NCBI RefSeq assembly: GCF_900108335.1
Contig: NZ_FNVT01000032.1
Span: 42,073-106,072, forward strand
DNA length: 64,000 nt
DNA from: Nonomuraea solani
Lineage (GTDB): Bacteria; Actinomycetota; Actinomycetes; Streptosporangiales; Streptosporangiaceae
Direction of reading: 5' to 3'
The position numbers and the translations under genes were made by a program. Of this stretch, positions 1 through 9,370 are shown one piece after another (position 1 is the first letter of the stretch; each line of letters starts with the position of its first letter). The notes under the pieces were generated by a model that saw nothing but the letters and a program-made list of their open reading frames with translations, was not told where the DNA came from and ran no database searches.

Positions 1-876
1 GGGATCGGTGGTTATGACCTGAAGGACGCCGGGGATCAGGTGGTGGCGTTCGATTATGAGCATTCGGGGAAGCTGGATCACCTGCTGCTCTACCGCCCGG
101 GCGGGCATACTGCCTGGGTTCTCGCGCACGGCACGGGCAACACGTTCAGAGCCGTGTTCAGCAGCGCGGCCGGCATCGGTGGCTATGACCTGAGGAGCGC
201 GGCCGACCGCGTCATCACCTTCGATTACACGAGCTCGGGCGGGCAGAACCATCTGCTTCTCTACCGGCCGGGCGACCAGATCGCGTGGATCGTGGGCCGG
301 GCCTATTCGCCTGGGCAGCAGCCGCCCGCCGTCACCGTGACGCCCGCCATCGGCCCGGATTCCATCGTGGAGAACTTCGTCTATCCCCTGGACTTCCGCC
401 ACGAGTTCGCGGGGACGTCCGGTCAGGTCGATTGGGGTACGGACGAGGCCCAGGCGAAGAACTTCGAACTGATCTCTGGGAACGGCGGGATCATCTGGGT
501 CTCGTGCACGGCGGCCGTGCAGAACGGGATTGGCGTGATCAAGGTGTTCCCGGGCTTGCTGAATGGCGAACCCGTGGTCGGTGAGCCGCACCTGGGAGTG
601 ATGACGGTGTGCTTCAAGGTGCTCGCACCAAAGGGATACGTGAAGCTTCGGATCCCGAACGTGTTCGAGGTGCAGGGTGACAGCCGCTCGCCGGGGGCCG
701 GTCATGACGTGGACGCGACGGTGGTGGACGTGACGTCCGGCACGGAGCGGACCAAGCTCGTCGAGCGGGACGAGAGCGAGCAGTTCGGGCGTACGGACGT
801 CACGTGCGACGTGAGCCATCCGGATTATCCGGACAACTGCAGTGAGACCCTGCTGGAACTGCGGGTCGTCAACTGA
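1..876 (+). CDS. Repeat protein, 5' end outside window
   Basis: The reading frame is open from base 1, so the gene starts upstream of the window. The visible N-terminal part holds two tandem units of about 50 residues built on the pattern GIGGYDL...D.V..FDY...G...HLLLYRPG...AWI, the second about 50 residues after the first. Such aromatic/Gly-rich units resemble the beta-propeller-like repeats found in secreted actinobacterial proteins; that family link is from memory. From about codon 115 a different domain of roughly 170 residues follows, containing several cysteines near the C terminus, which fits an extracellular disulphide-bonded protein. The next gene, for a secreted ALF-repeat protein, begins about 80 bases downstream on the same strand, so the two may be co-expressed. 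Function unknown. Confidence 0.75.
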   Translation, partial: GIGGYDLKDAGDQVVAFDYEHSGKLDHLLLYRPGGHTAWVLAHGTGNTFRAVFSSAAGIGGYDLRSAADRVITFDYTSSGGQNHLLLYRPGDQIAWIVGRAYSPGQQPPAVTVTPAIGPDSIVENFVYPLDFRHEFAGTSGQVDWGTDEAQAKNFELISGNGGIIWVSCTAAVQNGIGVIKVFPGLLNGEPVVGEPHLGVMTVCFKVLAPKGYVKLRIPNVFEVQGDSRSPGAGHDVDATVVDVTSGTERTKLVERDESEQFGRTDVTCDVSHPDYPDNCSETLLELRVVN

Positions 877-957
877 GGACGGGGCGGCCGGCCTATGACG
901 GCCGGCCGCCCAGCCCATTCCTTTTCAAGCGTCGACCGAAATGGCGGAGTGACGGCG

Positions 958-3900
958 ATGAAGGTGTTGCGCGATAGGGCTTTATGGCGGACGGCGAGTG
1001 TCATCGGTGTGGTGCTCTCGTTGGTTGCCGTGGGCAGTCCGATGGGGGAGACGCGGGCCGCGGCGGCTCCGTCCGGCACCCCGGTATGTGAGCGCCAGGT
1101 GGTTCTGGACGCATGGGTGACGGGCGGGGTGAACGTGCGTCCGGCCGCGGAGAAGGCGCTGCTCGGCGACAGGGCGGCGGTCTGTGCCTTCCTGGACGCG
1201 CTCCCCCGGCTGGTGGCGCAGGATGATCGTGAACAGGTCGGCCGCGTCAAGGCCCACGGAGGACCCGAGGTGGCGGCCGCCGCCAACGCCGCCCTGGTCT
1301 CGGACAACGCCGGTGCCGTGACGGCGTTCCTCGACGGCGGTTGGGAGCGGGCTCGGGAGATCGACCTGCGGGCCAGCGTGAACGAGATGAAGGCGGCCGG
1401 CGGGCCGGAGGTCAAGGCCGCCGCCAACCTGGTGCTGCGGAACGGGTCGCGGGAGGAGTTGGGGCGGTTCATCGAGTCGGGGTGGCGGGTGCCGTACCGG
1501 ATGGACCTGCGGGCGGTGGTCAATCGGGCGATGGCCGAGGGCGGGCCGGAGGTGAAGGCCACGGCGAACCGGGCGCTGCAGGACGGCAGCCTGGAGATGC
1601 AGGAGCGCTTCGTCCAGATCGACTGGGGGGTGGCCCAGGCGCGGGACAACGAGAACCAGACCTTGAGCGATCTGCGGGCGAGTGCCGCGGAGGCGACGCG
1701 CCTCGCGGCCTTGGAGACGGTCGCCGCCATCGCGCAGGCCGATCGCGCCGAGGCCGAGTCGCTGGCGGCCAAGAACGACGCGCTGGAGGCCGAACGCCTC
1801 GCCGCGGCGGCCGGGCGGGAGTCGGCGGAGGCCAAGCGCCAGGCGTTACGTGCTGCTGAGGCCGCGGATCGCGCCGCGTCGGCGTCTCGCGTCGCCGTAC
1901 AAGCCGCTCGGGCGGCGGCCGGCGCCGCGCGCGCCGCCGCCGGGGCCGCCGGACGTGCGGCGACCGCGGCCGCGCGGGCGCACACGATGTCGGACGAGGC
2001 GTGGGCGGCAGCGGCGGCGGCGGAGCTGGACGCGGACGCCGCCGCCGCGGCGGAGGAGCACAACCGCATCATGCTGAAGGTCGGGCCGAAGATCTCCGCC
2101 TGGATCACGCCCATTGATCAGATCAACGCGGTGACCCAGGAGGCGTACGTCGCGGTCGCCGCCGCCGATTCGGCCAGGGCGAACACCGAGGCGGCCGGGC
2201 GCGCGGCCGAGGCGGCCGGCCATTACGCGGGGGACGCCAGCGCCGAGGCGCAGGCCGCGTTCGCCGCTGCCGCGCGGGCGGGAGCGAGCGCGGAACGGGC
2301 CAAGCAGGCCACCGCGGAGACGGTACGCCATGCCGACATCGCGCAGGACGCGGCCGGTAAGGCGCGTGACGCCGCGACGCGTGCGGTCTCGTACGCGGAG
2401 GCGTCCGCGGCCGCGGCGGCCAGCGCGGCCGAGCACGCGGGCAATGCCGTCAACGCGGCCCAGTTGGCGACGGAGCACGCCAACAACGCATTCCGCGCGG
2501 CGGAGGACGCGTTGCGGGCGGCTGAGATGGCTCAGGCCGTCTACAAGGCGGCACGGGAGGCGGACGCCGAACGCCTGCAGGATGAGCTCAAGCTGGAGTT
2601 GTCTTTCGCCCGGCATGCCAGTGCGCAAGCCGCCCAGGCCAAGTTGGGGGACGCGCGCGGTTTCGCAGTGCCGATGCGTGACTACCACACTCCACAGGTC
2701 GACGCGCTGATCGCCGAGTCTGCCAACGCGAGCACCGATCCGGCACTGGCGGTCGGCAAGGCGCGGCAGGTGGCTCGCTACTTCGCGACCGTGCCCGGTA
2801 CGTGGACCAGTTCGGCGGCCGTGGCCGCGCTCGGCCGGGATGAAGATCATCTGGTGCTCGAATTCGTCAAGAGCGGGCTGGCGGCCGCCGAGGAACAGGA
2901 CGACCGCACCACGCTGACCGGTCTGATGGTCACCAGCAGCCCGGCCATGAGAGCCGCCGCCCAGAACGCCCTAGACGGCGGCCGGGCGCGGGTCATCGCG
3001 TTCCTCGACGACCCGGACTACCCCGAGCGAGCCGCCGAACAACGCGCGCAGATCGGCCGCATCCTCGCCGAAGCCCGCAGCGCCGGTAAGACAGAGACCG
3101 AGCAAGCGGCCAACGCCGCCCTGCGCTCCGACGATCCGGACGCCCTGGAGAAGTTCCTGGACTCCACCTACAACACCGCGCACACGATCGACATCCGGAC
3201 GAAGGTCGGCGCGATCGCCGGCGATGACTCCAACGGTGTCGAGGTGCGCAACGGCGCCCAGGTCGCGCTGGCCGGCACCACGGCGATGCAGGTCGAGTTT
3301 CTGGAGGTGGATCGCCACCGGGCGGCCGAACGCGATTACGCGACCGCGACGCACAACTACATCGCCTCCTCCTTGATGATCGAGACCTCGCAGATCGCGC
3401 AGCGCGCAGTGGAGTATGCGCGCACCGCGCAGGCCGCGGCGGCCCGCGCCCGCGGCGCGGCCGAGGCGGCCATCGACTACGCCAACGATGCCGGCAAAGC
3501 GGCCGGCCAGGCGGCGAAGTTCGCCGGTGAGGCCGTCGACGCCGCCCGTGACGCCGCCGCCTCCGCCGAACGCGCCGCGGCGGCCGTCCGCACCGCCGCC
3601 GCCGCGACCCAGCAGGCCCAGCAGTCCGCCCGCAAGGCGTCGCTGTCGGCGCGTTGGGCCCGCGTCTCGGCGGTCGAGGCGGCCCAGGACGCCGCCAGCG
3701 CGTTCGCCGCCTATGACACCGCGTACGCGGCGCAGATCCGGGCCGGCGAGGACGCCTCCGACGCGGCGCTGATCGCCGCCCAGGTGTTCGAAAGCTATCG
3801 GATCGAGGCCAAGGCACGCCTGGCCACGCTCAAGGGCGTCTGGTACGGACACTGCAAGTGGGGCCCCGAGGACGGCCTGCCGGGATACAACGACTGCAAC

Positions 3901-5028
3901 GCCTACGCGGAAAAGATGCTCAACGACCCCAACGGCCCGCTGTACGACCCGGACGGCTACGCCCAGGAACGCATCGAGCACTGCCGGAACCAGTTCGTCG
4001 GCAAGGCCCAGGACGCCTGTATGTCCGTCGTCATGAGCCCGCTGTTCTACTTCGCGGCGAGAGGGATCGCCGACCGGGAGACCGAAACCCACCGGCTCGC
4101 CGAAGAGTACATGACCCGGTTCGGGCTGGACCTGATCAACGCCGCCTCCGAGTACTCGCTGGTAAAAGATTGCAAGAACGCCCCCAGGAAGGTTTTCGCC
4201 AAGGCAGGAGCGGCGTTCTCCGAATGCATCGCCGGTGCCCTGGGCCTGAGCGAAGATCCCGACTGGAACGAACACTCGCGCGAGTGGAGCGGCACCTTCG
4301 TCGAGTCGCTCATCCCCGAGGAACTCCGGTTCGCCGAGTACAACTCGCTCTGGGGACCGATGTACCTGTCCAAACACCTGTCCGATCGCACCATCATCTC
4401 GGCCGTCTACGAGACCGATCTGGCGACCTCCCTCCTGCGCATGCTTCCGATCGAGTGTGTTCGGGGCAACGGGCCGTGCCCCTACGCGGATACCGCACAA
4501 CAGCTCAGGAACGTGAGCGAGTCGATCAAGCCGGAGAACAACCAGGCCTATCTCGTCGACGAGTCCGGCCGGGCGCTCAACGCGAACGGCCTGCCGATCG
4601 CGAACCTTCCCCCGATCGACGATCTCCAGAACTGGGCGAAGTACACGGTCGAAAGCGGCCTGCACGACGACCTGGCGGCCCTCGAAAACCGCCTCGCCCA
4701 GCTCTACCGGCAGGAGTTCGGTGTGCCCATGGCACCCCCGGCATGGCACCTGGAGACCCAGCTCGCCTACCGCGTCGCCACCCGGGAAGTGGCGCTGCGC
4801 GAGAACACGCTCCGGCTGGTCATGAACAACAGCGGCGGCGTCTGTGACGCGGTGCCGATCAAGGGCACCGGACCTGATCAGCAGCGACAGGCCGTGGCAG
4901 GGTGCATCCAAGCCATCAAAATGCTGCTCCCGGCCGGCACCACCATGATCATCTACTACCCCGACCCGGACGATTCGGCAGAACTGCTCGAAGTCACCGT
5001 ACGTGGCGTCGGCCGCTGGCTGGACTGA
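958..5028 (+). CDS. Secreted ALF-repeat, alanine-rich coiled-coil protein
   Basis: A 1356-residue protein. I chose the ATG at 958 because a GGCGGAG-like ribosome site precedes it and because the residues that follow form a clean signal peptide: a basic start, a hydrophobic core and an AAAA cleavage region ending near residue 40. The frame stays open upstream to 895. Residues of about 70-225 and 650-780 carry ALF-type short repeats with the pattern GGPEVKAAAN.AL..G....F...GW. Between and after them lie very alanine-rich helical stretches (about 240-560 and 790-920) with A/E/R/K heptad character, likely long coiled coils. The C-terminal 400 residues form a separate cysteine-containing domain. 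ALF-repeat proteins are common in actinomycetes and of unknown function. Cell-surface or extracellular location is inferred from the signal peptide. Confidence 0.85.
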   Translation: MKVLRDRALWRTASVIGVVLSLVAVGSPMGETRAAAAPSGTPVCERQVVLDAWVTGGVNVRPAAEKALLGDRAAVCAFLDALPRLVAQDDREQVGRVKAHGGPEVAAAANAALVSDNAGAVTAFLDGGWERAREIDLRASVNEMKAAGGPEVKAAANLVLRNGSREELGRFIESGWRVPYRMDLRAVVNRAMAEGGPEVKATANRALQDGSLEMQERFVQIDWGVAQARDNENQTLSDLRASAAEATRLAALETVAAIAQADRAEAESLAAKNDALEAERLAAAAGRESAEAKRQALRAAEAADRAASASRVAVQAARAAAGAARAAAGAAGRAATAAARAHTMSDEAWAAAAAAELDADAAAAAEEHNRIMLKVGPKISAWITPIDQINAVTQEAYVAVAAADSARANTEAAGRAAEAAGHYAGDASAEAQAAFAAAARAGASAERAKQATAETVRHADIAQDAAGKARDAATRAVSYAEASAAAAASAAEHAGNAVNAAQLATEHANNAFRAAEDALRAAEMAQAVYKAAREADAERLQDELKLELSFARHASAQAAQAKLGDARGFAVPMRDYHTPQVDALIAESANASTDPALAVGKARQVARYFATVPGTWTSSAAVAALGRDEDHLVLEFVKSGLAAAEEQDDRTTLTGLMVTSSPAMRAAAQNALDGGRARVIAFLDDPDYPERAAEQRAQIGRILAEARSAGKTETEQAANAALRSDDPDALEKFLDSTYNTAHTIDIRTKVGAIAGDDSNGVEVRNGAQVALAGTTAMQVEFLEVDRHRAAERDYATATHNYIASSLMIETSQIAQRAVEYARTAQAAAARARGAAEAAIDYANDAGKAAGQAAKFAGEAVDAARDAAASAERAAAAVRTAAAATQQAQQSARKASLSARWARVSAVEAAQDAASAFAAYDTAYAAQIRAGEDASDAALIAAQVFESYRIEAKARLATLKGVWYGHCKWGPEDGLPGYNDCNAYAEKMLNDPNGPLYDPDGYAQERIEHCRNQFVGKAQDACMSVVMSPLFYFAARGIADRETETHRLAEEYMTRFGLDLINAASEYSLVKDCKNAPRKVFAKAGAAFSECIAGALGLSEDPDWNEHSREWSGTFVESLIPEELRFAEYNSLWGPMYLSKHLSDRTIISAVYETDLATSLLRMLPIECVRGNGPCPYADTAQQLRNVSESIKPENNQAYLVDESGRALNANGLPIANLPPIDDLQNWAKYTVESGLHDDLAALENRLAQLYRQEFGVPMAPPAWHLETQLAYRVATREVALRENTLRLVMNNSGGVCDAVPIKGTGPDQQRQAVAGCIQAIKMLLPAGTTMIIYYPDPDDSAELLEVTVRGVGRWLD

Positions 5029-5041
5029 GCACGCTCACACC

Positions 5042-5066
5042 GGTGTCCCCGCGAAGCGGGGGCACC
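5042..5066 (+). terminator. Hairpin after the ALF-repeat gene
   Basis: An inverted repeat 14 bases past the stop codon pairs GGTGTCCCCGC with GCGGGGGCACC around a GAA loop, giving an 11-bp stem with one G-T pair. No T-tract follows, which is common for actinomycete terminators. Only one copy is present, so it is not a CRISPR repeat. Confidence 0.6.
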
Positions 5067-5220
5067 ACTCTCGATGCCGGAGGGCGTTCAGTCGGGCCCA
5101 ATCGATCACGTGAGGACGAATTCAGGCCGCGTGGCAGGCGGGGCGGCGGCCACCCGGCACACCGCGATGTCACGGGGTCCCCACGGGGCCCCGTGACAAG
5201 CTGCGCACCTCGCCCCCCTG

Positions 5221-5616
5221 TCATGCGGCGTCGAGGGCCTCGGTGATCTTGCGGGCCATGTCGGTGACGGTGGGGCTGGGCTGGGTGTGGGCGGCTGCGT
5301 CGATGGCGACGATGACGGTGCTGCGGAAGTTGTCCGCCTCTGCCCGGTCCTGCTGCTTGAGCAGGCCCATGGAGGCGGTCAGGGCCGGTAGCACCTGGTC
5401 GGCGAGTTCGGCGACGGTCTTGCCGTACTTGATGCCTTTGGGCGCCTTGGCGAGGACGTGTCCGATGGCGCCGGTGGCGGAGGTGAGGGCGATGGAGCCG
5501 TGGGTGGCGACCTTGTGGGCCGAGCCGGCGGCGCCGGCGGCGGACATCAGGGAGACGGCGCCCCAGGCGGCGACGCGGAGGGTGAGCTGGTCCTGGTCGT
5601 TGAGGGTGATCGACAT
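5221..5616 (-). CDS. Hypothetical protein, 131 aa
   Basis: A small predicted protein with a good AAGGAG site before its ATG at 5616. The N-terminal third (residues 10-60) is rich in Ala, Gly, Ser and Val and moderately hydrophobic. The C-terminal half is amphipathic helical with charged residues. No catalytic motif is seen. It converges with the ALF-repeat gene. Residue composition and third-position GC support it as a real gene, but I do not recognise the family. Confidence 0.6.
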   Translation of the reverse strand: MSITLNDQDQLTLRVAAWGAVSLMSAAGAAGSAHKVATHGSIALTSATGAIGHVLAKAPKGIKYGKTVAELADQVLPALTASMGLLKQQDRAEADNFRSTVIVAIDAAAHTQPSPTVTDMARKITEALDAA

Positions 5617-6080
5617 GGTTTGTGTGCTCCTTCAGAGTCGTTGATGGGTCTACGATCGCCGACCCCTCTGATACCGGGCTGTTGCCGTCCTGACGCGGCC
5701 GCTGACACGGGCACCGCATGGTCAGCGCGAGGAGGGTCGGCTGAGCCGGGGCGCAGGCGACCTTGCGGTCCATCTCAAGGTGTACGGGATCGCCATCGCT
5801 GTCAGTCACGAGAAACCCTGCGAGGTCGAGCCCCTGACACAGCGCCCGCCCGGCACCCGTGCCCCGTTTCACCCCCGCCGATCCCGCTTCGCGCCCACGT
5901 TCCCGCAGGCAGAGCACCTCCCAGGGAGGAAACACATCGCGGGCCGGGAGAAAGAACCACACCCGGCCACACTTCGTGCCCGGACGCTCACTCACCCATG
6001 TGCCACTGTGCTCATCGTCAGCTCCCGCGCCACCGCATCCGGCACGGGAATCCCCCTTTCAGCTTGAAAGGCAGGAGCGC
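5617..6080. other. Intergenic stretch, no supported gene
   Basis: Several frames stay open here because of high GC, including a minus-strand frame reading from 5995, but none has a convincing start, a ribosome site or recognisable sequence. The stretch separates two divergently oriented small genes and probably holds both promoters. Confidence 0.4.
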
Positions 6081-6374
6081 GTGAACCTAGAGGCACAGAT
6101 CCTCGACCTGATGCTGCGCATCCGGATGCTCGAGATGACCACCCGGATGGGTGCCGACATCACCAGGATCGGCATCGCCCTGATGCTGAGTGAGCTCGCC
6201 GACAGCCGCACCGAGATGAGACAAGACCTCGCGGCCCTCGGCGATGAACTCGCCGGCCTCCGGCGGCACATGAACGATCACGTCGCCGCCCTCCGCGCCG
6301 AGATCCTGCACCGGCTCGGCACAATCCAACAACACGAGAATCAACCAACGACACAGCACCCGGTCCATCGCTAG
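6081..6374 (+). CDS. Small coiled-coil protein, 97 aa
   Basis: A GTG start at 6081 is favoured over longer upstream extensions because an AGGCAGGAG ribosome site sits directly before it. The protein is almost wholly helical with heptad-spaced Leu, Ile and Met (for example LDLMLRIRMLEM near the N terminus and LGDELAGLRRHMNDHV near residue 55), so it is probably a coiled coil. No enzymatic motif is visible. The function is unknown; it could be a small scaffold or partner protein. Confidence 0.6.
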   Translation: MNLEAQILDLMLRIRMLEMTTRMGADITRIGIALMLSELADSRTEMRQDLAALGDELAGLRRHMNDHVAALRAEILHRLGTIQQHENQPTTQHPVHR

Positions 6375-6628
6375 AGCCTGGTCTGAGCCCTCCACCATGC
6401 ACGAGGTCCAGCACCAGGCGCCGGCCGGCGTCCAGATAACTACGGAACAGCACGGTTCTTCTGGGGCGACGAGCCGGGCCTCGTCGTGGGCGACGCGGCC
6501 CTGATGGACGGCTGGCGGCTGGCGTCGATCGAGCGGGACAACGACATGGGGTCAAGCGCGCGGATCAAGCAGCTGGTCGTCAACGACGTGCCCGGTATGC
6601 GCGGCGGACGGGCACACGCTGCCACGGG

Positions 6629-6961
6629 TCAGGGCAGGTTGAGCGGCGTGGTCACGACCAGGTCCCAGTCGTGCCTGTCCCCGACGTCCATCCAGGCGAT
6701 CATCGGCCGGCCGTCGCCGTCCAGCGCCATGGCCAGGCCGTCACCACCACCGCGCCGGATCGTCGTCACCGGCGTATGCGTGCAGAATGTTCCCGTGCAG
6801 GTGGCGATGACGATCCGTTCGCGATCGAGGTCCTGGTAGGCCACCAGTGCCCGCCCGTCCCGGTCCATCACCATCACCGGCGCCGTGTGGCGACCGGGTT
6901 CGGCCAGCGTGGCGGTGGCGGCCTTTGAGCACTCGCGGGTGTGGTGACTCTCTGCCGACAT
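6629..6961 (-). pseudogene. Beta-propeller-type repeat fragment
   Basis: About 110 codons encode two repeat units of the form DGR.(L/M)(V/I)A(Y/W).D followed by a hydrophobic strand, the first with a closely spaced Cys pair (CTGTFC). This resembles the long secreted propeller proteins of actinomycetes, but only about two blades remain and there is no signal peptide, so it is probably a C-terminal remnant. Just before it, near 6450-6620 on the plus strand, is another protein-like stretch (around FFWGDEPGL and IKQLVVNDVPG) without a start or known family. Confidence 0.4.
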
Positions 6962-7071
6962 GAGGCGATAAGCGAGTCACCGCATGCGGATCCCCCATCG
7001 TTGGCCGGCGCAGAGCCCGCACAGGCATCTCTTCGCCTGGGCCGCCGGGAACTCCTCTGACGGGGGAGACG

Positions 7072-9099
7072 GTGACCCTGGAGGGATGGGAGGCTTGGAC
7101 GGTGCGTACCTGGTTCGAGCCCGAAGAGGCCGAGGAGTTCGAGGCCGCCAAGGATTTGTTGATCCGGCGGTGTGTGACCTGGGCGGAGGAGCACGGGCAT
7201 CCGGTCGATGACCTGCTGCTCTCCGCCGCCGTCGACGCGCGGCACGAGAGCCGTGACGGCCGGCTGGCGTACTGGGACGGTGCGCGCATCAGGTTCTTCC
7301 TGCTGCGGTACGTGCCGTACAAGGTGACGGCGCCGCGGGAGGAGCTCGACCTCGCCCCGGAGGTGCTGCGCACGTACCTGCGCTATCTCGACGTCACGGG
7401 CCTTCGCGACCCGCGCGGTGCCACGCTCGCGGAGGCGGAGGAGGTCATCGCCGGCGCGCGGGCGGAGTTCGCGGCCGCGCTCGACGATCCCACGCTGCGG
7501 GGGGTGGCGACGTTCTGGGCGCACACGGCTCTCGGCCAGGGCGTCGATCTCACCGTGCCGGGGGCGTTCGAGCGGTTCAAGCGCGATCTCGACGCCGGTC
7601 GCGTTCCGTACGACGAGCAGGTGCTCGACAAGATCATGCAGAACCGCTTCGTGAACGGCGGCATCGGCGAGGAACGCGCCTTCCCTCAGCCGCCTGTCTC
7701 CCTGCCCCCTGCGTCCGAGCTGACGGAGGCCGCCGCGCGCAGCCAGACCGTCCAACGTCTCATCACCCTTGCCGATTGGGTGGGCAAGGACGGCCGCGCC
7801 CTCACCGACGCGGGCAACCTCCGCGTCGCCGACGCCCTCGAGGTGTCGGCCCTGCTGGGCACCGGCGAGGACCGGCTGCGCGTTCGCAGCGCCACCGATC
7901 TGCCGCAGCTCAACCTGCTGCTCGCCTGGGCCAAGAAGCTGCGCCTGACCCGCACCAGCAAGGGCCGGCTCTTCCGCGTGGCCAAGGCCGCACCCCTGCT
8001 GCGTGACCCGCAGGCGCTGTGGCGGCGCGCGTTCGAGGCGCTGCCGGAGCTGGGCCGTGTGGTCACCGTGCCCGTCGCGACGTGGCGGCCCGAGCCCATC
8101 CTGGCCGAGATCTTCGACGAGATCCTGCCGGACGTGCTCAACTCCATGTACGGGCTCGACGAGATGCCGGTGGTCCGACTCGAAGAGACGGTTTGGCTGG
8201 CCTGTCAGGAATACTTCGTTCTTGACCAGGAGGAAGAGCGCCTGCGTGATCTCTGGCGCCGAGAGGCCGCCCGGGACCTGGGGCGCATGTTCGAGGTCCT
8301 GTCAGACCTCGGGGCCGTGGAGCTCACCCGCGGCCCCGCCGACCCTCTCTACGCGAGCGACCTCGACCACGACGACCAGCCCTTGCCACCGGACGCGGTC
8401 GAACGCCTGCGCACCGCTCTCGCCGAGCCCGACCTTCCGCTGGTCCGCCTCACCCCGCTCGGTGTGCGCGGCGTCCGTGACCGCCTTCTTGCCGAGGGCC
8501 GCGACGCTCCCCTCATCGGCGAACTGGCCACCGCCCCGCCGGCCGAGCTGCTCGGGGTGCTCGCCCAGCACTATCCGCCGGAGGACGCCGTAACGGAGCT
8601 CCAGGGGTGGCTGGCCCGGCCCGGGCAGGACATCGAGATGTTGCTGCAGGCCGCGCGGGTTTGCCCGTTCCGTACGCGGGTGGGGGCGATGCTGGGCGTT
8701 CTGGCCGACGCCCTGCCCGAAAGGCGGCTTCTGCACGAACTACGTCACGACCCGGTCCTCGGGCCCGCCGCGTGGACGCAGCTCATCGATGCCGGGGAGA
8801 TGGAGCCCGGGTCGTTGAGTGAGCGGGAGAACCTGCTGATGGGGGCGGAGAACTTCCTGTCGGTGCTGGAGCTCGCTGGGCCCGAGGGGCTTGTCGAGCA
8901 GCTCAAGAGGATGGGGGGCGGGGACGCGTACGAGTTCGTGGCGGCGATCCTGGCGTCGGGGCACCCCGATGTCGTGGGATTGCGGGAGCTGCGCGAGCTG
9001 GTGGCCGAGCCGCTCCGCAAGACCTCCCGCCACCCCCTCCGCCTCGTCCCCACCCGCCCGCCGGGAGCCCGAGGCCGCCGGAAGAAGCGCAAGCACTGA
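7072..9099 (+). CDS. Large hypothetical actinobacterial protein, 675 aa
   Basis: A GTG start at 7072 follows a GGGGGAG site; a second in-frame GTG at 7102 behind GGGAGG is possible. The protein is acidic and leucine-rich and appears soluble and mainly helical, with no signal peptide. A segment near residues 280-305 (AWAKKLRLTRTSKGRLF) resembles a winged-helix recognition region, but no complete DNA-binding domain is evident. The C terminus is very basic (GRRKKRKH). No catalytic motif is seen. I do not recognise the family, although its length, composition and codon use clearly mark it as a real gene. Confidence 0.75.
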   Translation: MTLEGWEAWTVRTWFEPEEAEEFEAAKDLLIRRCVTWAEEHGHPVDDLLLSAAVDARHESRDGRLAYWDGARIRFFLLRYVPYKVTAPREELDLAPEVLRTYLRYLDVTGLRDPRGATLAEAEEVIAGARAEFAAALDDPTLRGVATFWAHTALGQGVDLTVPGAFERFKRDLDAGRVPYDEQVLDKIMQNRFVNGGIGEERAFPQPPVSLPPASELTEAAARSQTVQRLITLADWVGKDGRALTDAGNLRVADALEVSALLGTGEDRLRVRSATDLPQLNLLLAWAKKLRLTRTSKGRLFRVAKAAPLLRDPQALWRRAFEALPELGRVVTVPVATWRPEPILAEIFDEILPDVLNSMYGLDEMPVVRLEETVWLACQEYFVLDQEEERLRDLWRREAARDLGRMFEVLSDLGAVELTRGPADPLYASDLDHDDQPLPPDAVERLRTALAEPDLPLVRLTPLGVRGVRDRLLAEGRDAPLIGELATAPPAELLGVLAQHYPPEDAVTELQGWLARPGQDIEMLLQAARVCPFRTRVGAMLGVLADALPERRLLHELRHDPVLGPAAWTQLIDAGEMEPGSLSERENLLMGAENFLSVLELAGPEGLVEQLKRMGGGDAYEFVAAILASGHPDVVGLRELRELVAEPLRKTSRHPLRLVPTRPPGARGRRKKRKH

Positions 9100-9221
9100 T
9101 CTTGGTCTTACGGCCGCATGCGGGAATCGTCGGCGCCTACCAAGGTCGCGAAACAAAAGACCTGCGGCTGAGAAGCTGCAGGTCAAAGGCCGAAAACGCC
9201 TATCTGGGCGAGTGCCCCCGG
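9096..9221. repeat. Diverged repeat copy 1 (pairs with 30968-31095)
   Basis: This stretch aligns along its full length with 30968-31095 in the same orientation: a CTGATC..TGGTCT start, GCATGCGGG, a C-rich part, CCAAGGT, AAACAAAA, a hairpin, GGCC, TATCT or CTAT, and a final GTGCCCCCGG. Many single-base differences show it is old. In copy 2 the sequence continues into tRNA-like sequence; here it does not. Confidence 0.6.
9150..9184 (-). terminator. Terminator hairpin facing the CobW-like gene
   Basis: Bases 9160-9183 form a 10-bp stem with a four-base GAGA loop (ACCTGCGGCT / AGCTGCAGGT, one G-T pair). On the minus strand the stem is followed by TCTTTTGTTT, a good intrinsic terminator. It lies downstream of the minus-strand CobW-like gene. 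It is also the first of the two hairpins inside the duplicated repeat. Confidence 0.65.
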
Positions 9222-9370
9222 GCGGGGCACGCGCCGGAGGTGGACAGGTCGGCATCGACCGCGTCTACCGCCAGGGCGGACGCTTTGAGGTCGACACGAC
9301 AAAGGCGCTGGCAGTAGGCGGTCGACGCTCAGCAGCGGGTTGGCTTTCTTGCGCGGGGCGCGGCGGGTCT

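Noticed and set aside
5042..5066. CRISPR-like repeat (CCCCGCGAAGCGGGG)
   Set aside because: Only a single copy, no spacers and no cas genes; its position fits a terminator.
825..5995. Long minus-strand frames opposite the ALF-repeat gene and beyond it
   Set aside because: They mirror the codon pattern of the plus-strand gene, are Ala/Arg/Ser-rich and have no domain or ribosome site.
5700..5995. Possible minus-strand hypothetical gene starting at 5995
   Set aside because: The frame runs on through the antisense of another gene, has no good ribosome site and no recognisable family.
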